This document shows positions 26,506 to 36,429 of a DNA stretch of 64,000 nt, piece by piece. Source of the stretch: Burkholderia ambifaria AMMD (GTDB lineage Bacteria > Pseudomonadota > Gammaproteobacteria > Burkholderiales > Burkholderiaceae); assembly GCF_000203915.1 (NCBI RefSeq), contig NC_008390.1, forward strand, positions 930,001-994,000, given 5' to 3'. The position numbers and the translations under genes are program-made. Position 1 is the first letter of the stretch, and each line of letters starts with the position of its first letter. Below the pieces are notes generated by a model. The model had not been told where the DNA came from. It made no database searches and saw only the letters and a program-made list of their open reading frames with translations.

Positions 26506-27752
26506 AATCGTTCGCGGTAGGCTGCGCGCTGTGGCTTGCGGCGCTGTCGCCCGCCGGCGCGCACGACGCCCCGAAAGCTGCCGATCCGCATGCCGCGCAC
26601 ATGAGCATGCAGGCCGCGCCGGCGCAACAGAAGCAGCCGCTCGCGACCGGCGCCGCGTTCGACGCGCGGCACCGCCTGTGGGTCGCATGGGTCGAAGGCG
26701 CGCACGTCGTCGTCGCGCATTCGGACGACGCGGGCCGCACGCTGTCCACGCCCGTGACCGTCAACGCGATGCCCGAGCCGATCTACACGAGCGCGGAGAA
26801 TCGACCGAAGATCGCAACGAGCCCCGACGGCCGCGCGGTGTACGTGTCGTGGTCGATGCCGCTCGATGCGCCGTACACCGGCATGGTGCGCTTCTCGCGC
26901 TCGCTCGACGGCGGGGCGACCTGGAGCGTGCCCGTCACCGTGCATCGCGACCGGCAGGCGATCACGCACCGCTTCGACATGATGGCCGTCGATCCGGCCG
27001 GCAACATCGCGATCGCGTGGATCGACAAGCGCGATCTCGTCGCGGCGAAGGCGGCGGGGCAGGCGTACGAAGGCGCGGCCGTGTACTACGCGGTGTCGCG
27101 CGACGGCGGCGCGTCGTTCGAGCCCGAGCGCAAGGTGACCGACCATACGTGCGAATGCTGCCGCATCGCGATGGCGATCGATCCGGCCGGACACATCGAA
27201 GGCGTGTGGCGCAACGTATTCCCCGGACAGATCCGCGATCATGCGCTCGCGGTGCTGCCCGTGTCGGCGTCGGAGCCCGTCGTGCCGGTGCGCGCGACGT
27301 TCTCGAACTGGCATGTCGCGGCCTGCCCGGAGCACGGGCCGGCACTTGCGATCACGCCCGATGGGACGCGTCATATCGCGTGGTTCGGCGTCGTCGAGGG
27401 CCGCGCCGACGTGTTCTACTCGCGCATCGGCGCCGACGGCCAGCCGCGCGGCACGCCGTGGGCATTCGGCGCGAATCCGGCGGTGCCGGCCGAGCAGGCA
27501 TCGCATGCGGCGCTCGTCGCGCACGGCGACGTCGTCTGGCTCGCATGGAAGGCGTTCGACGGCGACACGATGCAGATCAAGCTGCGTCGCTCCGACGATC
27601 GCGGCGAGCACTGGTCGGCGCCGCGCGTGATCGCGTCGACGTCGGGCGCGAGCGACAATCCGCAACTGCTCGACGACACGGGGCGCATCTACCTGTCGTG
27701 GCGTACGCGTAACGACGGCTACCGGCTGATTCCCGTGGAGGGCGCGCAATGA
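26493..27752 (+). CDS. Exported BNR/sialidase-fold protein
   Basis: A 419-residue protein with a signal peptide (cleavage near A-G-A-H-D). It has at least four Asp-box-like turns: S-D-D-A-G-R-T, S-L-D-G-G-A-T-W, S-R-D-G-G-A-S-F and S-D-D-R-G-E-H-W. These mark a six-bladed sialidase-like propeller. Sialidase catalytic residues are not evident, so glycosidase activity is doubtful. A His/Met-rich mature N-terminus (H-A-A-H-M-S-M) and T-C-E-C-C-R near residue 220 look like metal ligands. Translation is coupled to the receptor gene upstream and the thioredoxin-like gene downstream. Confidence 0.82.
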   Translation: MVTVKSFAVGCALWLAALSPAGAHDAPKAADPHAAHMSMQAAPAQQKQPLATGAAFDARHRLWVAWVEGAHVVVAHSDDAGRTLSTPVTVNAMPEPIYTSAENRPKIATSPDGRAVYVSWSMPLDAPYTGMVRFSRSLDGGATWSVPVTVHRDRQAITHRFDMMAVDPAGNIAIAWIDKRDLVAAKAAGQAYEGAAVYYAVSRDGGASFEPERKVTDHTCECCRIAMAIDPAGHIEGVWRNVFPGQIRDHALAVLPVSASEPVVPVRATFSNWHVAACPEHGPALAITPDGTRHIAWFGVVEGRADVFYSRIGADGQPRGTPWAFGANPAVPAEQASHAALVAHGDVVWLAWKAFDGDTMQIKLRRSDDRGEHWSAPRVIASTSGASDNPQLLDDTGRIYLSWRTRNDGYRLIPVEGAQ

Positions 27753-28231
27753 AACGGCTGATGGTATTGATCGGCGCCGTGCTCGCGAGCCTGCCGGCGT
27801 GGGCCGGCGAGCTTCAGCCGCTGCGCGCGGCCGAGGTCGCGAAGTTGTATGCGACGGCGCACGAACGGCCGCTCGCGGTCGAGATCTGGTCGCTCGATTG
27901 CGGATACTGCCGCGAGAACGCCGCGCATCTCGTCGCGTGGCAGCGCCGGCATCCGGACGTGCAGCTCGCGATGGTCGCGATGGACGCTTATGACGACAAC
28001 GGCGCCGCGATCGCCCAGGCGCTCGCGCAAATGAACCTGCCGCCGCAGGTCGCGCAGTATGCGAACGCGGAGCCGATGCCCGAGCGTCTGCGGGCGGCGC
28101 TCGATGCGGGATGGCGGGGAGAAATGCCGCGTACCGTGTGGATCGGTCGCGATGGCGCACGCGAAGCGCGCAGCGGATTGCTGACGACCGACGTGCTCGA
28201 CGGCTGGTCGCAGCGCGGCAAGCGCCGCTGA
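27749..28231 (+). CDS. Periplasmic thioredoxin-like protein
   Basis: A 160-residue protein that starts inside the BNR gene (ATGA overlap). It has a signal peptide (to A-W-A, residue 19) and a thioredoxin fold with D-C-G-Y-C as the C-x-x-C active site (about 50-54). A cis-Pro region M-P-R-T-V-W-I-G lies near 130. It probably keeps Cys pairs of the BNR or DUF2946 partner reduced, or helps load metal. It is the last gene of the four-gene operon. Confidence 0.8.
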   Translation: MKRLMVLIGAVLASLPAWAGELQPLRAAEVAKLYATAHERPLAVEIWSLDCGYCRENAAHLVAWQRRHPDVQLAMVAMDAYDDNGAAIAQALAQMNLPPQVAQYANAEPMPERLRAALDAGWRGEMPRTVWIGRDGAREARSGLLTTDVLDGWSQRGKRR

Positions 28232-28283
28232 AACGGCAGGCGGCGCGCGGGATGTCGCGCGCCGCTTCGATGCGAAAACGAAC

Positions 28284-28303
28284 GCGCGCCCCCCAAGGCG
28301 CGC
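28284..28303 (-). terminator. Hairpin downstream of the GlsB-type gene
   Basis: GCGCGCC (28284-28290) pairs with GGCGCGC (28297-28303). On the minus strand it is followed by a modest T-rich tract, 11 bp after the stop at 28314. Confidence 0.55.
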
Positions 28304-28313
28304 GAGAAGATCG

Positions 28314-28568
28314 TCAGGCCGCGCGCCTGAATAGCCGGATCACGAACAGCAGGATCACGGCGCCGATGACAGCGACGATCACCGAGCCGATGAATCCGCT
28401 GCCGATGCCGATACCGAGCATCGTGGCCAGCCAGCCGCCGATCACCGCGCCGACGATACCGACGATGATGTCGACGATCAGGCCGAACCCGCCGCCCTTG
28501 ACGAGCAGGCCTGCCAGCCAGCCGGCGATCGCGCCGATGATGAGCCACATAATCAAGCCATGAGTCAT
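28314..28568 (-). CDS. GlsB/YeaQ/YmgE-family stress membrane protein
   Basis: An 84-residue inner-membrane protein of the transglycosylase-associated family, three hydrophobic helices rich in Gly. It begins T-H-G-L-I-M-W-L-I-I-G-A-I-A-G-W-L-A-G, with the family's G-x-x-G-x-x-x-G spacing. AGGAGAGG precedes the ATG at 28568. Relatives are general-stress (RpoS-type) genes of unknown mechanism. It stands alone, convergent with the metal operon. Confidence 0.88.
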   Translation of the reverse strand: MTHGLIMWLIIGAIAGWLAGLLVKGGGFGLIVDIIVGIVGAVIGGWLATMLGIGIGSGFIGSVIVAVIGAVILLFVIRLFRRAA

Positions 28569-28829
28569 GGTGATCCTCTCCTTGTATTGAGTCGAAATGA
28601 CCGGACGTCGGCTGTTTCGCCGCAAGCTGCAGGAAGGCGGCATGCGACCCGCCGCGCCGCCCACGCAATGTAACGCGATAGACGGGTCGGAATCGTTAAG
28701 TAATGTTATGCACCCTTAACGGGTTTTTCCAGGGGATTCGTCTGCCTACGGCGCGACGGGTGCGCAAACGATGCGCGGCGAAATGAATTCGTAAGGAGTG
28801 GCGATGTCTGCCCGGCGGCGTGTCTTGCG

Positions 28830-29042
28830 TCATGGCGTGTGCAATGGCGCCGGTACGCCCGTATCGGGCAGGCCGTCGCCGGCATCTGCAATCAGGCGGG
28901 TGACGGTCGCCGTATCGCCGATCGTCTCGATTGCCAGCAGCGCGAAGCGGGCGAGGAAGAGCGGGGCCTCGGTTTCGCCGATGCGAGTCATCGCGCGGCA
29001 CAGGTCGGTGTAGAGGATGTCGCGTTCGGTGTCGGTCATCAT
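28830..29042 (-). CDS. Small protein coupled to a flavin hydroxylase (70 aa)
   Basis: A 70-residue, mostly helical acidic protein (D-T-E-R-D-I-L-Y-T-D-L-C-R-A-M-T-R-I-G, then L-F-L-A-R-F-A-L-L-A-I-E-T-I-G-D). AGGAG lies five bases before the first of two adjacent ATGs. The start overlaps the hydroxylase stop (ATGA, 29039-29042), so it is translationally coupled to it. No membrane or signal segment is seen. I do not recognise a named family; a helper or subunit of the hydroxylase is a reasonable guess. Confidence 0.7.
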   Translation of the reverse strand: MMTDTERDILYTDLCRAMTRIGETEAPLFLARFALLAIETIGDTATVTRLIADAGDGLPDTGVPAPLHTP

Positions 29043-30784
29043 GCGTTCTCCTGAAGATCGGCCGACGTGCGCGGATGAAGCGCACGCTCGAGTGCTGCGC
29101 TCAGGTCGGCGGGGCGTGCGTCGTGCCAGCGGCCGAGCACGTGTCCGTCCGGACGCACGAGGTAGACGGTGCCGTCGCGCGCACCGTACAGCTCGAACAA
29201 CCGGTCGTCCGCATCGTAGCCGCCGCATCCCGGATGTTGCGGTGCCGCGTGCCGCGCGAGCGTCATCAGCGCGAACGGTATTTGGGCGTCGTGCAGGCGC
29301 CGCTCGAGTTCGGTGAACGACGGATCGAGAGCACCGTCGCGCGTGAAGCGCAACGCCGTGAAGCATGGGCCGACGAGATCGGTCAGATGGCCGCGGCGTG
29401 CGCCACCGGCATTGCCGATGTCGCGGGACGCCGGCAGCATCAGCGGACATTCCGCGAGCACCGTGCCGGGCGCCGGCCCGGCCGCAAACGCATCACGCTC
29501 GTCCGCGTTGAGCGGCGACGCCGTGTAGGCGATGGCCGTCGTCTGGCGCGGATTGATCAGCGAACGCAACGCCGGATGCCGCACAGCCAGTGTCAGCACG
29601 GCCTTGCGCATCAGGTCGAATGCGAACGACGGCGGCGCCATGAACTCGGTGCTCTTGGTGCCGTAGCGCAGGTTCTCGTGCGTCGCGAACACCCGCTCGT
29701 CCGAATAGCTGTCGAGCAGTGCGTCCGACGCGAGACCGCGAATCACGTACGCCAGTTTCCACGCGACATTGTCGGCGTCGTCGATGCCCGAATTCGCGCC
29801 GCGCACGCCGAAGATCGGCACGAGGTGGGCGGCGTCGCCGCAGAACAGCACGCGGCCGTGCCGGTAGCGTTCGAGCGTCAGCGCGTTCGCCTTGTAGATC
29901 GTGATCCAGATCGGCGACCACGCGCCGCGTTCACCCATCATGTCCAGCAGGTTCTGCACGCGCGGGATCACGTTCTCGGGCTTCACGGCCGATTCGGGAT
30001 CCTCATCGTCGCGCAGCTGGTAGTCGATGCGCCACACGTTGTCGGGCTGCTTGTGGACGAGCACCGTCGAGCCGGGGTTCGACGGCGGGTCGAAATACGC
30101 GAGCCGTTCGGTCGGCCGGTCGCTGTCGAGCGCGATGTCGACGATCACGTAGCGGCCTTCGTAGCTTGTGCCCTGAAGCGACAGGCCGAGCGCATCGCGC
30201 ATCGTGCTGCGCCCGCCGTCGCTCGCGACGATCCAGTCGGCATCGAGCGCGTAGCCGCCGAGCGGCGTGTCGATGTCGACACGCACGCCGTCCGGGTGCC
30301 GTGTGACGCCCGCGACCTTCGCCTGCCAGCGGATCTCGATGAGCTCGGGGCGGCGCAGCGCGGCATCGAGCAGAAACTGTTCGATGTGATACTGCGCGAG
30401 GTTCACCATCGGCGGCAGCTTCTGGTTCTCGTCCTGCGGCATCGTGAAATGCAGCACTTCGTCGCGACGATGGAAACTGCGCCCGCCGCTCCACGGCAGT
30501 CCGACGCGCAGGAAGTCGTCGAGCGCGCCGAGCCGCTCGATGATCTCGAGGCTGCGTCGCGAGATGCAGATCGCGCGGCTGCCGTGACAGACCGAGTCGT
30601 CGGCTTCGAGCAGCACGCTGCGGATGCCGTGATTGGCGAGGCCGAGTGCGACGGCGAGGCCCACCGGCCCGCCGCCGACGATCGCGACGCGGTGCCGCTG
30701 CGTATCGACACCGTCGCGGCAGGTCGGCAGGTGCGCCGGATGACGCGCGGCGACGAACGGATATGGCTTGAGTTCGATGCCCAT
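29039..30784 (-). CDS. FAD-dependent aromatic hydroxylase-type monooxygenase
   Basis: A 581-residue class A flavoprotein monooxygenase (PheA/TfdB/MhpA type), using NAD(P)H and O2 to hydroxylate an aromatic ring. Motifs: dinucleotide fold V-A-I-V-G-G-G-P-V-G-L-A-V-A-L (about 33-47); D-W-I-V-A-S-D-G-G-R-S-T (the D-G motif); and C-G-D-A-A-H-L-V-P-I-F-G-V-R-G-A-N-S-G (the G-D motif) near 320. A C-terminal thioredoxin-like domain follows. The substrate is unknown. It sits between a LuxR-type regulator and a coupled 70-aa protein, a likely small catabolic unit. Confidence 0.9.
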   Translation of the reverse strand: MGIELKPYPFVAARHPAHLPTCRDGVDTQRHRVAIVGGGPVGLAVALGLANHGIRSVLLEADDSVCHGSRAICISRRSLEIIERLGALDDFLRVGLPWSGGRSFHRRDEVLHFTMPQDENQKLPPMVNLAQYHIEQFLLDAALRRPELIEIRWQAKVAGVTRHPDGVRVDIDTPLGGYALDADWIVASDGGRSTMRDALGLSLQGTSYEGRYVIVDIALDSDRPTERLAYFDPPSNPGSTVLVHKQPDNVWRIDYQLRDDEDPESAVKPENVIPRVQNLLDMMGERGAWSPIWITIYKANALTLERYRHGRVLFCGDAAHLVPIFGVRGANSGIDDADNVAWKLAYVIRGLASDALLDSYSDERVFATHENLRYGTKSTEFMAPPSFAFDLMRKAVLTLAVRHPALRSLINPRQTTAIAYTASPLNADERDAFAAGPAPGTVLAECPLMLPASRDIGNAGGARRGHLTDLVGPCFTALRFTRDGALDPSFTELERRLHDAQIPFALMTLARHAAPQHPGCGGYDADDRLFELYGARDGTVYLVRPDGHVLGRWHDARPADLSAALERALHPRTSADLQENA

Positions 30785-30958
30785 CGTTGGCTTCCAGGTT
30801 GCAGTGATCGGCCACCCACGCGCGATGACGAGACGCGTGCGGCGGGTCGATGCAGTATGGAAGCCGCGCCGGCCACCGTTGTCCCCATTCCGGGTACGGC
30901 GAACGGCTGGCGGTGGGTCGGGATTTACCCCGACGCGTTCAGGATCGGCGCGCGCCGT

Positions 30959-31768
30959 TCACGGTTGCAGGCACAGCGCAAACAGCTGGCGCTGGCTCGA
31001 GATGCCGAGACGCCGGTACGCGCGCTTCTGGTAGGTGACGACGCTCGACGCCTTCACGCCGATCGTGTCGCCGATTTCCCGCGCGCTCAGGCCTTCGAGC
31101 ACACCGCGCAGCACGTCGAGTTCGCGCTTGGACAACGCCGGACAGGCGCCGCGCAGCCGCGCGAGCATCAGTTGCGGGATGCCGATCTGCGTCGAGCCCG
31201 CGAGCGCGTAATGATGTTGCGCCGCCTGCGCGATCAGCGGTGCGAGCGTTTCGATGGCCGCGATCTCGCGCGGCTGGAATGCGCCGCTGCGATGCGCGCG
31301 ATACAGGTTGATCGACAACCAGGTCGAGTCGTTCGGCTGCATCAGCAGCGCGAGGCGATCGGATACGTCGGGGCCGCGGTAGCAGGCCGCGCGATACGCG
31401 TCGTGACCGATCTCGTCGCCGGCCTGCTGATGCAGCAGCACGTCGCGGCGGTGCGGGCCGCGACCGGCGGCCGAGACGATCGTCTGGTTGCCGTCGAGCG
31501 CATAGAAATGTCGCGCGTAGGTGTCGGCGACATCGCGCAGGTAGCGGCGGCCGCGATGATCGGCGACCGACACGGTGCGCGGCCGGTTGCCGAACTCGTA
31601 CGCGAAGATCGTGCACTGCGTGACGGACAGCGCATCGTCGAACAGCTTCAGGATTTCCGCGGCGAACGCGTTCGGCTCGCTGCCGCCGATCGCGGCGACG
31701 AGACCGGTCGCGCGGGACACGTCCAGTTGCCCGCTGAGGTTCGGTCGCTCGAGACGCCAGGTGCGCAT
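30959..31768 (-). CDS. LuxR-type transcriptional regulator
   Basis: A 269-residue protein with a C-terminal LuxR/FixJ helix-turn-helix: L-S-K-R-E-L-D-V-L-R-G-V-L-E-G-L, then S-A-R-E-I-G-D-T-I-G-V-K, then T-Y-Q-K-R-A-Y-R-R-L-G-I (about 205-255). The N-terminal part does not look like an acyl-homoserine-lactone or receiver domain, so its signal is unknown. The ATG at 31768 gives the expected start; the frame runs 54 codons further back over low-complexity sequence. It lies 174 bp upstream of the hydroxylase gene on the same strand and probably controls it. Confidence 0.85.
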   Translation of the reverse strand: MRTWRLERPNLSGQLDVSRATGLVAAIGGSEPNAFAAEILKLFDDALSVTQCTIFAYEFGNRPRTVSVADHRGRRYLRDVADTYARHFYALDGNQTIVSAAGRGPHRRDVLLHQQAGDEIGHDAYRAACYRGPDVSDRLALLMQPNDSTWLSINLYRAHRSGAFQPREIAAIETLAPLIAQAAQHHYALAGSTQIGIPQLMLARLRGACPALSKRELDVLRGVLEGLSAREIGDTIGVKASSVVTYQKRAYRRLGISSQRQLFALCLQP

Positions 31769-31917
31769 GATGCAGGGGGAGGGCGGGGTGATCCGGCGAT
31801 TGTAATCGGCGGTGCGCGGGGTGGGAGTCGGGGGATGCCCGCAAGCGGAAAGACGGGGCGGGCGCACGATTTCGTGTATCGGAAACGCGGCCCGAAAAAA
31901 CGCGGCTGAAAAAGAGA

Positions 31918-31950
31918 AAAGGCCTGACAAGCGATGCTTGTCAGGCCTTT
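31918..31950 (-). terminator. Intrinsic terminator of tRNA-Thr
   Basis: AAAGGCCTGACAAGC (31918-31932) pairs perfectly with GCTTGTCAGGCCTTT (31936-31950) around a three-base loop. The minus-strand stem is followed by T-rich sequence. Confidence 0.9.
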
Positions 31951-31956
31951 ATGTCT

Positions 31957-32032
31957 TGGTGCCGGAGATAGGAGTCGAACCTACGACCTTCGCATTACGA
32001 ATGCGCTGCTCTACCAACTGAGCTACACCGGC
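31957..32032 (-). tRNA. tRNA-Thr (anticodon CGT)
   Basis: A 76-nt cloverleaf with encoded CCA. The acceptor is GCCGGTG paired with T-A-T-C-T-C-C-G-G-C-type sequence. The anticodon arm GCGCA/TGCGA encloses T-T-C-G-T-A-A, giving CGT. T-arm sequence TTCGACT. It decodes ACG. It is followed seven bases later by its terminator and lies upstream of the LuxR-type gene on the same strand. Confidence 0.96.
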
Positions 32033-32240
32033 AGCAGAGAAATGAAATTATATGGTCAAATCCGAGATCTTGGCAATAGGTTTTGCGAATTTTTTTCAGC
32101 TTGCTGCCGCTGCTTCGCGAAACCATCGATCCGGCGGACTTCCCGCTTTCACTTCACTGCGACGCAGCCTGTCAGGGCCACATCGCGAAGGCGCGATTGT
32201 ACTGACGTCTCGCCCCTTCGTCCAGAGCTGCGATGCAAAT

Positions 32241-33260
<1,020 letters not shown>

Positions 33261-33474
33261 GACTGACTCCGAAAGGCCAAAGAATCCTTGAATGCCCGCA
33301 ATTTTACCCGCCGCGCCTCCCGCGCCGCCGGCTTTTTTCGTCCGGTTACATGGCCGGATGGGCGATTCGGGCGGGTTCCCGCGTGTGCGGCGCGGCGGAT
33401 CGGCCCTGCGGCGGCGCCACTGCCGGCCGGTCGAACGTGCTCTCCGGCTCCGACCCCGCGAACCTTCAGCCGAT

Positions 33475-33508
33475 AAAAAAGCCGGCGCCGCAACGGAGCG
33501 GCGCCGGC
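33475..33508 (-). terminator. Intrinsic terminator of pepN
   Basis: GCCGGCGCCGC (33481-33491) pairs with GCGGCGCCGGC (33498-33508), with six T on the minus strand after the stem, 40 bp beyond the pepN stop. Confidence 0.9.
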
Positions 33509-33548
33509 TTCTGCGCGCGGGAGCGCGACGCGAATCGCGTACGTGCCG

Positions 33549-36242
33549 TTACGCGAGCGCCTTCTCGACGATCTCGCGCACGTCGCGCGATTTGGCGCCG
33601 GCCGCGACCTGCTCGAGCGCTTCGCGCATCCGGTCGCGCAGCGCCGGCGTGAAGCGGCGCCACAGTTCGAGCGAGCGGGCGAGGCGCGCGGCGACTTGCG
33701 GATTGATCGCGTCCAGCGCGAGCACCTGTTCGGCCCAGAACGCGTAGCCCGAACCGTCCGCCGCGTGGAATTGCGCCGGGTTCGCCGCGCAGAAGCTGAA
33801 GATCAGCGAGCGTGCGCGGTTCGGATTCTTCAGGTTGAACGCGGGGTGGGCCATCAGCTTGCGGACTTTCGCGAGCGTCGGCTGGGCGGACGTGCCGCGT
33901 TGCGCGGCCTGCATCGCGAACCACTTGTCGATCACGAGCGCTTCCTTCTCGAAGCGACGGTAGAAGTCGTCGAGCGCATGCGTGGCCGCGTCGTTCGCGC
34001 CCGAGGCCGCGGCGGACAGCAGCGCGCCGAGCGCGGCCGCGCGATCGGTCATGTTGTTCGCGGCGTCGTACTGCGCGGTCGCGATGCGCACGGCGTCGGC
34101 CGGATCCTCGAGTTCGGCGAGATACGCGAGCGCGAGGTTCTTCAGCGCCCGGCGGCCGGACGCTTCGGGCGTCGGCTCGTACGCGCCGGGCGTCTGGTGC
34201 TGCTCGTACGCGGCGAGCCACTCGGCGCGCAGCGCGGTCGCGAGCTGGCGGCGCACGAACTGGCGGGCGCGATGCACGGCGGCCGGATCGGATTCCGCCA
34301 TCTGGTCGGCGAGATAGGTTTCCGACGGCAGCGTCAGTGCGAGTTCGCGGAACGCGGGCGACAGGTTTTCATCGGTCAGCACGCGGCGGAACGCGGCGAC
34401 GAAGTTCTCGCCGAGCGTGAGCGGCTGGTTCGCGGCGGCGCGCGCGGCGAGCGTCAGCAGCGCGCGCGTCGCGAGGCGCTGGCCGGCTTCCCAGCGGTTG
34501 AACGGGTCGCTGTCGTGCGCGAGCAGGAACGCGAGATCGTCGTCGCTGTAGTCGTACTCGACGATCACCGGCGCGGAGAAATTGCGCAGCAGCGACGGCA
34601 GCGGCTGTTCCGGCACGTCGACGAACGTGAAGGTCTGTTCGGTGTCGGTGAACTCGAGCACGCGCGTCGTGCCCGACGCGGCGGCTTCGCCGTCGACGCG
34701 CAGCGGCAGGTCGCGGCCGTCGCGGCCGATCAGGCCGATCGCGAACGGGATCAGCAGCGGCCCCTGTTGCGTGTCGCGCGCCGCCGGCGACGCGTCGCCG
34801 TAGCCCTGCGAAAGCGTGACCGTGTAGCGGCGTGCGGCCGCGTCGTACGCGGTACGCACCGACACGCGCGGCGTGCCGGCCTGGCTGTACCAGCGCTCGA
34901 ACTGCGCGAGATCGCGCCCGTTCGCGTCGGCCATCGCGTGACGGAAATCGTCGCACGTCACCGCGTGACCGTCGTGGCGCTGGAAGTACAGGTCCATCCC
35001 CTTGCGGAACCCGTCGCGGCCGAACAGCGTCTGGTACATCCGCACGACTTCCGAGCCTTTCTCGTAGACGGTCATCGTGTAGAAGTTGTTGATCTCGACG
35101 TAGCTTTCCGGACGCACCGGATGCGCCATCGGGCCCGCGTCCTCGGCGAACTGCAACTGGCGCAGCACGCGCACGTCCTCGATGCGCTTGACCGCGCGGG
35201 CCGCCGATGCGACGTCGTCGCCCGCTGCCATGTCGGCCGAGAATTCCTGATCGCGGAACACCGTCAGGCCTTCCTTCAGGCTCAGCTGGAACCAGTCGCG
35301 GCAGGTCACGCGGTTGCCGGTCCAGTTGTGGAAGTACTCGTGGCCGACCACCGACTCGATGTTCGCGAAGTCGGTGTCGGTCGCGGTCTCGGGGTTCGCC
35401 AGCACGTACTTCGTGTTGAAGATGTTGAGCCCCTTGTTCTCCATCGCGCCCATGTTGAAGTCGCCGACCGCGACGATCATGAAGCGGTCGAGATCGAGCT
35501 CGAGACCGAAGCGCTTCTCGTCCCAGCGGATCGAATGGATCAGCGAATCCATCGCGTGACGGGTCTTGTCGAGATCGGCCGGTTCGACCCACACCTGCAG
35601 CAGCTTTTCCTTGCCGGAGCCGGACGTGATCTTCTCCTCGATCGCGACGAGCTTGCCCGCGACGAGCGCGAACAGGTAGCTCGGCTTGCGGAACGGATCT
35701 TCCCATTTCGCGAAGTGGCGGCCGTCGGGCAGCTCGCCCGAATCGACCAGGTTGCCGTTCGACAGCAGCACCGGATAGGCGGCCTTGTCGGCGCGCAGCG
35801 TGACGGTGTACGACGCCATCACGTCGGGGCGGTCGAGGAAGTAGGTGATGCGGCGAAAGCCTTCGGCCTCGCACTGCGTGAAGAAGTTGCCGCTCGATAC
35901 GTACAGGCCGGACAGCGTCGTGTTCTGGTCCGGCGCGCACGCGCTCTCGAGCGTGAGCTCGAACGCGTCGGGCACGTTTTCGACGGTCAGCCCGTGGTCG
36001 TGCGCACGCACCGCACCGTACGGCGCGCCGCCGAGCCGCGCGCCGAGGAATTCGAGCGCTTCGCCCATCAGCTCCAGATGCGGGGTGGGCGCCGCGTCCG
36101 GATTGCGGCGCACGCGCATCGTATTCCTGACGATCGTGCGGGCCGGCGCGAGATCGAACTCGAGTGCGACGGAATCGATGAGGAAGGCCGGCGGCGTGTA
36201 GTCGGCGCGGCGGATCACGGTGGAGGAGGCGTTGTCGGACAT
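33549..36242 (-). CDS. pepN: Aminopeptidase N (M1 family)
   Basis: An 897-residue zinc aminopeptidase releasing N-terminal residues from peptides in the cytoplasm. It has G-A-M-E-N (exopeptidase motif), the zinc site H-E-Y-F-H-N-W-T-G-N-R, and the third ligand Glu in L-K-E-G-L-T-V-F-R-D-Q. The length and the DUF3458 C-terminal domains are those of the alanyl aminopeptidase PepN. The ATG at 36242 begins M-S-D-N-A; the frame extends 63 codons upstream without conservation. It is divergent from the DUF4136 lipoprotein gene. Confidence 0.97.
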   Translation of the reverse strand: MSDNASSTVIRRADYTPPAFLIDSVALEFDLAPARTIVRNTMRVRRNPDAAPTPHLELMGEALEFLGARLGGAPYGAVRAHDHGLTVENVPDAFELTLESACAPDQNTTLSGLYVSSGNFFTQCEAEGFRRITYFLDRPDVMASYTVTLRADKAAYPVLLSNGNLVDSGELPDGRHFAKWEDPFRKPSYLFALVAGKLVAIEEKITSGSGKEKLLQVWVEPADLDKTRHAMDSLIHSIRWDEKRFGLELDLDRFMIVAVGDFNMGAMENKGLNIFNTKYVLANPETATDTDFANIESVVGHEYFHNWTGNRVTCRDWFQLSLKEGLTVFRDQEFSADMAAGDDVASAARAVKRIEDVRVLRQLQFAEDAGPMAHPVRPESYVEINNFYTMTVYEKGSEVVRMYQTLFGRDGFRKGMDLYFQRHDGHAVTCDDFRHAMADANGRDLAQFERWYSQAGTPRVSVRTAYDAAARRYTVTLSQGYGDASPAARDTQQGPLLIPFAIGLIGRDGRDLPLRVDGEAAASGTTRVLEFTDTEQTFTFVDVPEQPLPSLLRNFSAPVIVEYDYSDDDLAFLLAHDSDPFNRWEAGQRLATRALLTLAARAAANQPLTLGENFVAAFRRVLTDENLSPAFRELALTLPSETYLADQMAESDPAAVHRARQFVRRQLATALRAEWLAAYEQHQTPGAYEPTPEASGRRALKNLALAYLAELEDPADAVRIATAQYDAANNMTDRAAALGALLSAAASGANDAATHALDDFYRRFEKEALVIDKWFAMQAAQRGTSAQPTLAKVRKLMAHPAFNLKNPNRARSLIFSFCAANPAQFHAADGSGYAFWAEQVLALDAINPQVAARLARSLELWRRFTPALRDRMREALEQVAAGAKSRDVREIVEKALA

Positions 36243-36429
36243 GGTCGTCGAGATCGGAGGGGTGGGGATCGGACCCGCAGCGCGGACCGGGCGAATCGGG
36301 CCATTGTACAAAGGCTTGCGGCCGCGCGCCGCAGCGAACTTTTTACCGGTTCGGGGAGTCCGCGTATTATCGGCATCCCGTGCGGTTCGCGCGGTGCGAC
36401 GGACGGATGACGGATCGACGAGGATCGAC

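Noticed and set aside
28572..28829. Further small gene between the GlsB-type gene and the 70-aa gene
   Set aside because: Frames here lack ribosome-binding sites, and the AT-rich 28680-28720 part looks like promoter DNA.
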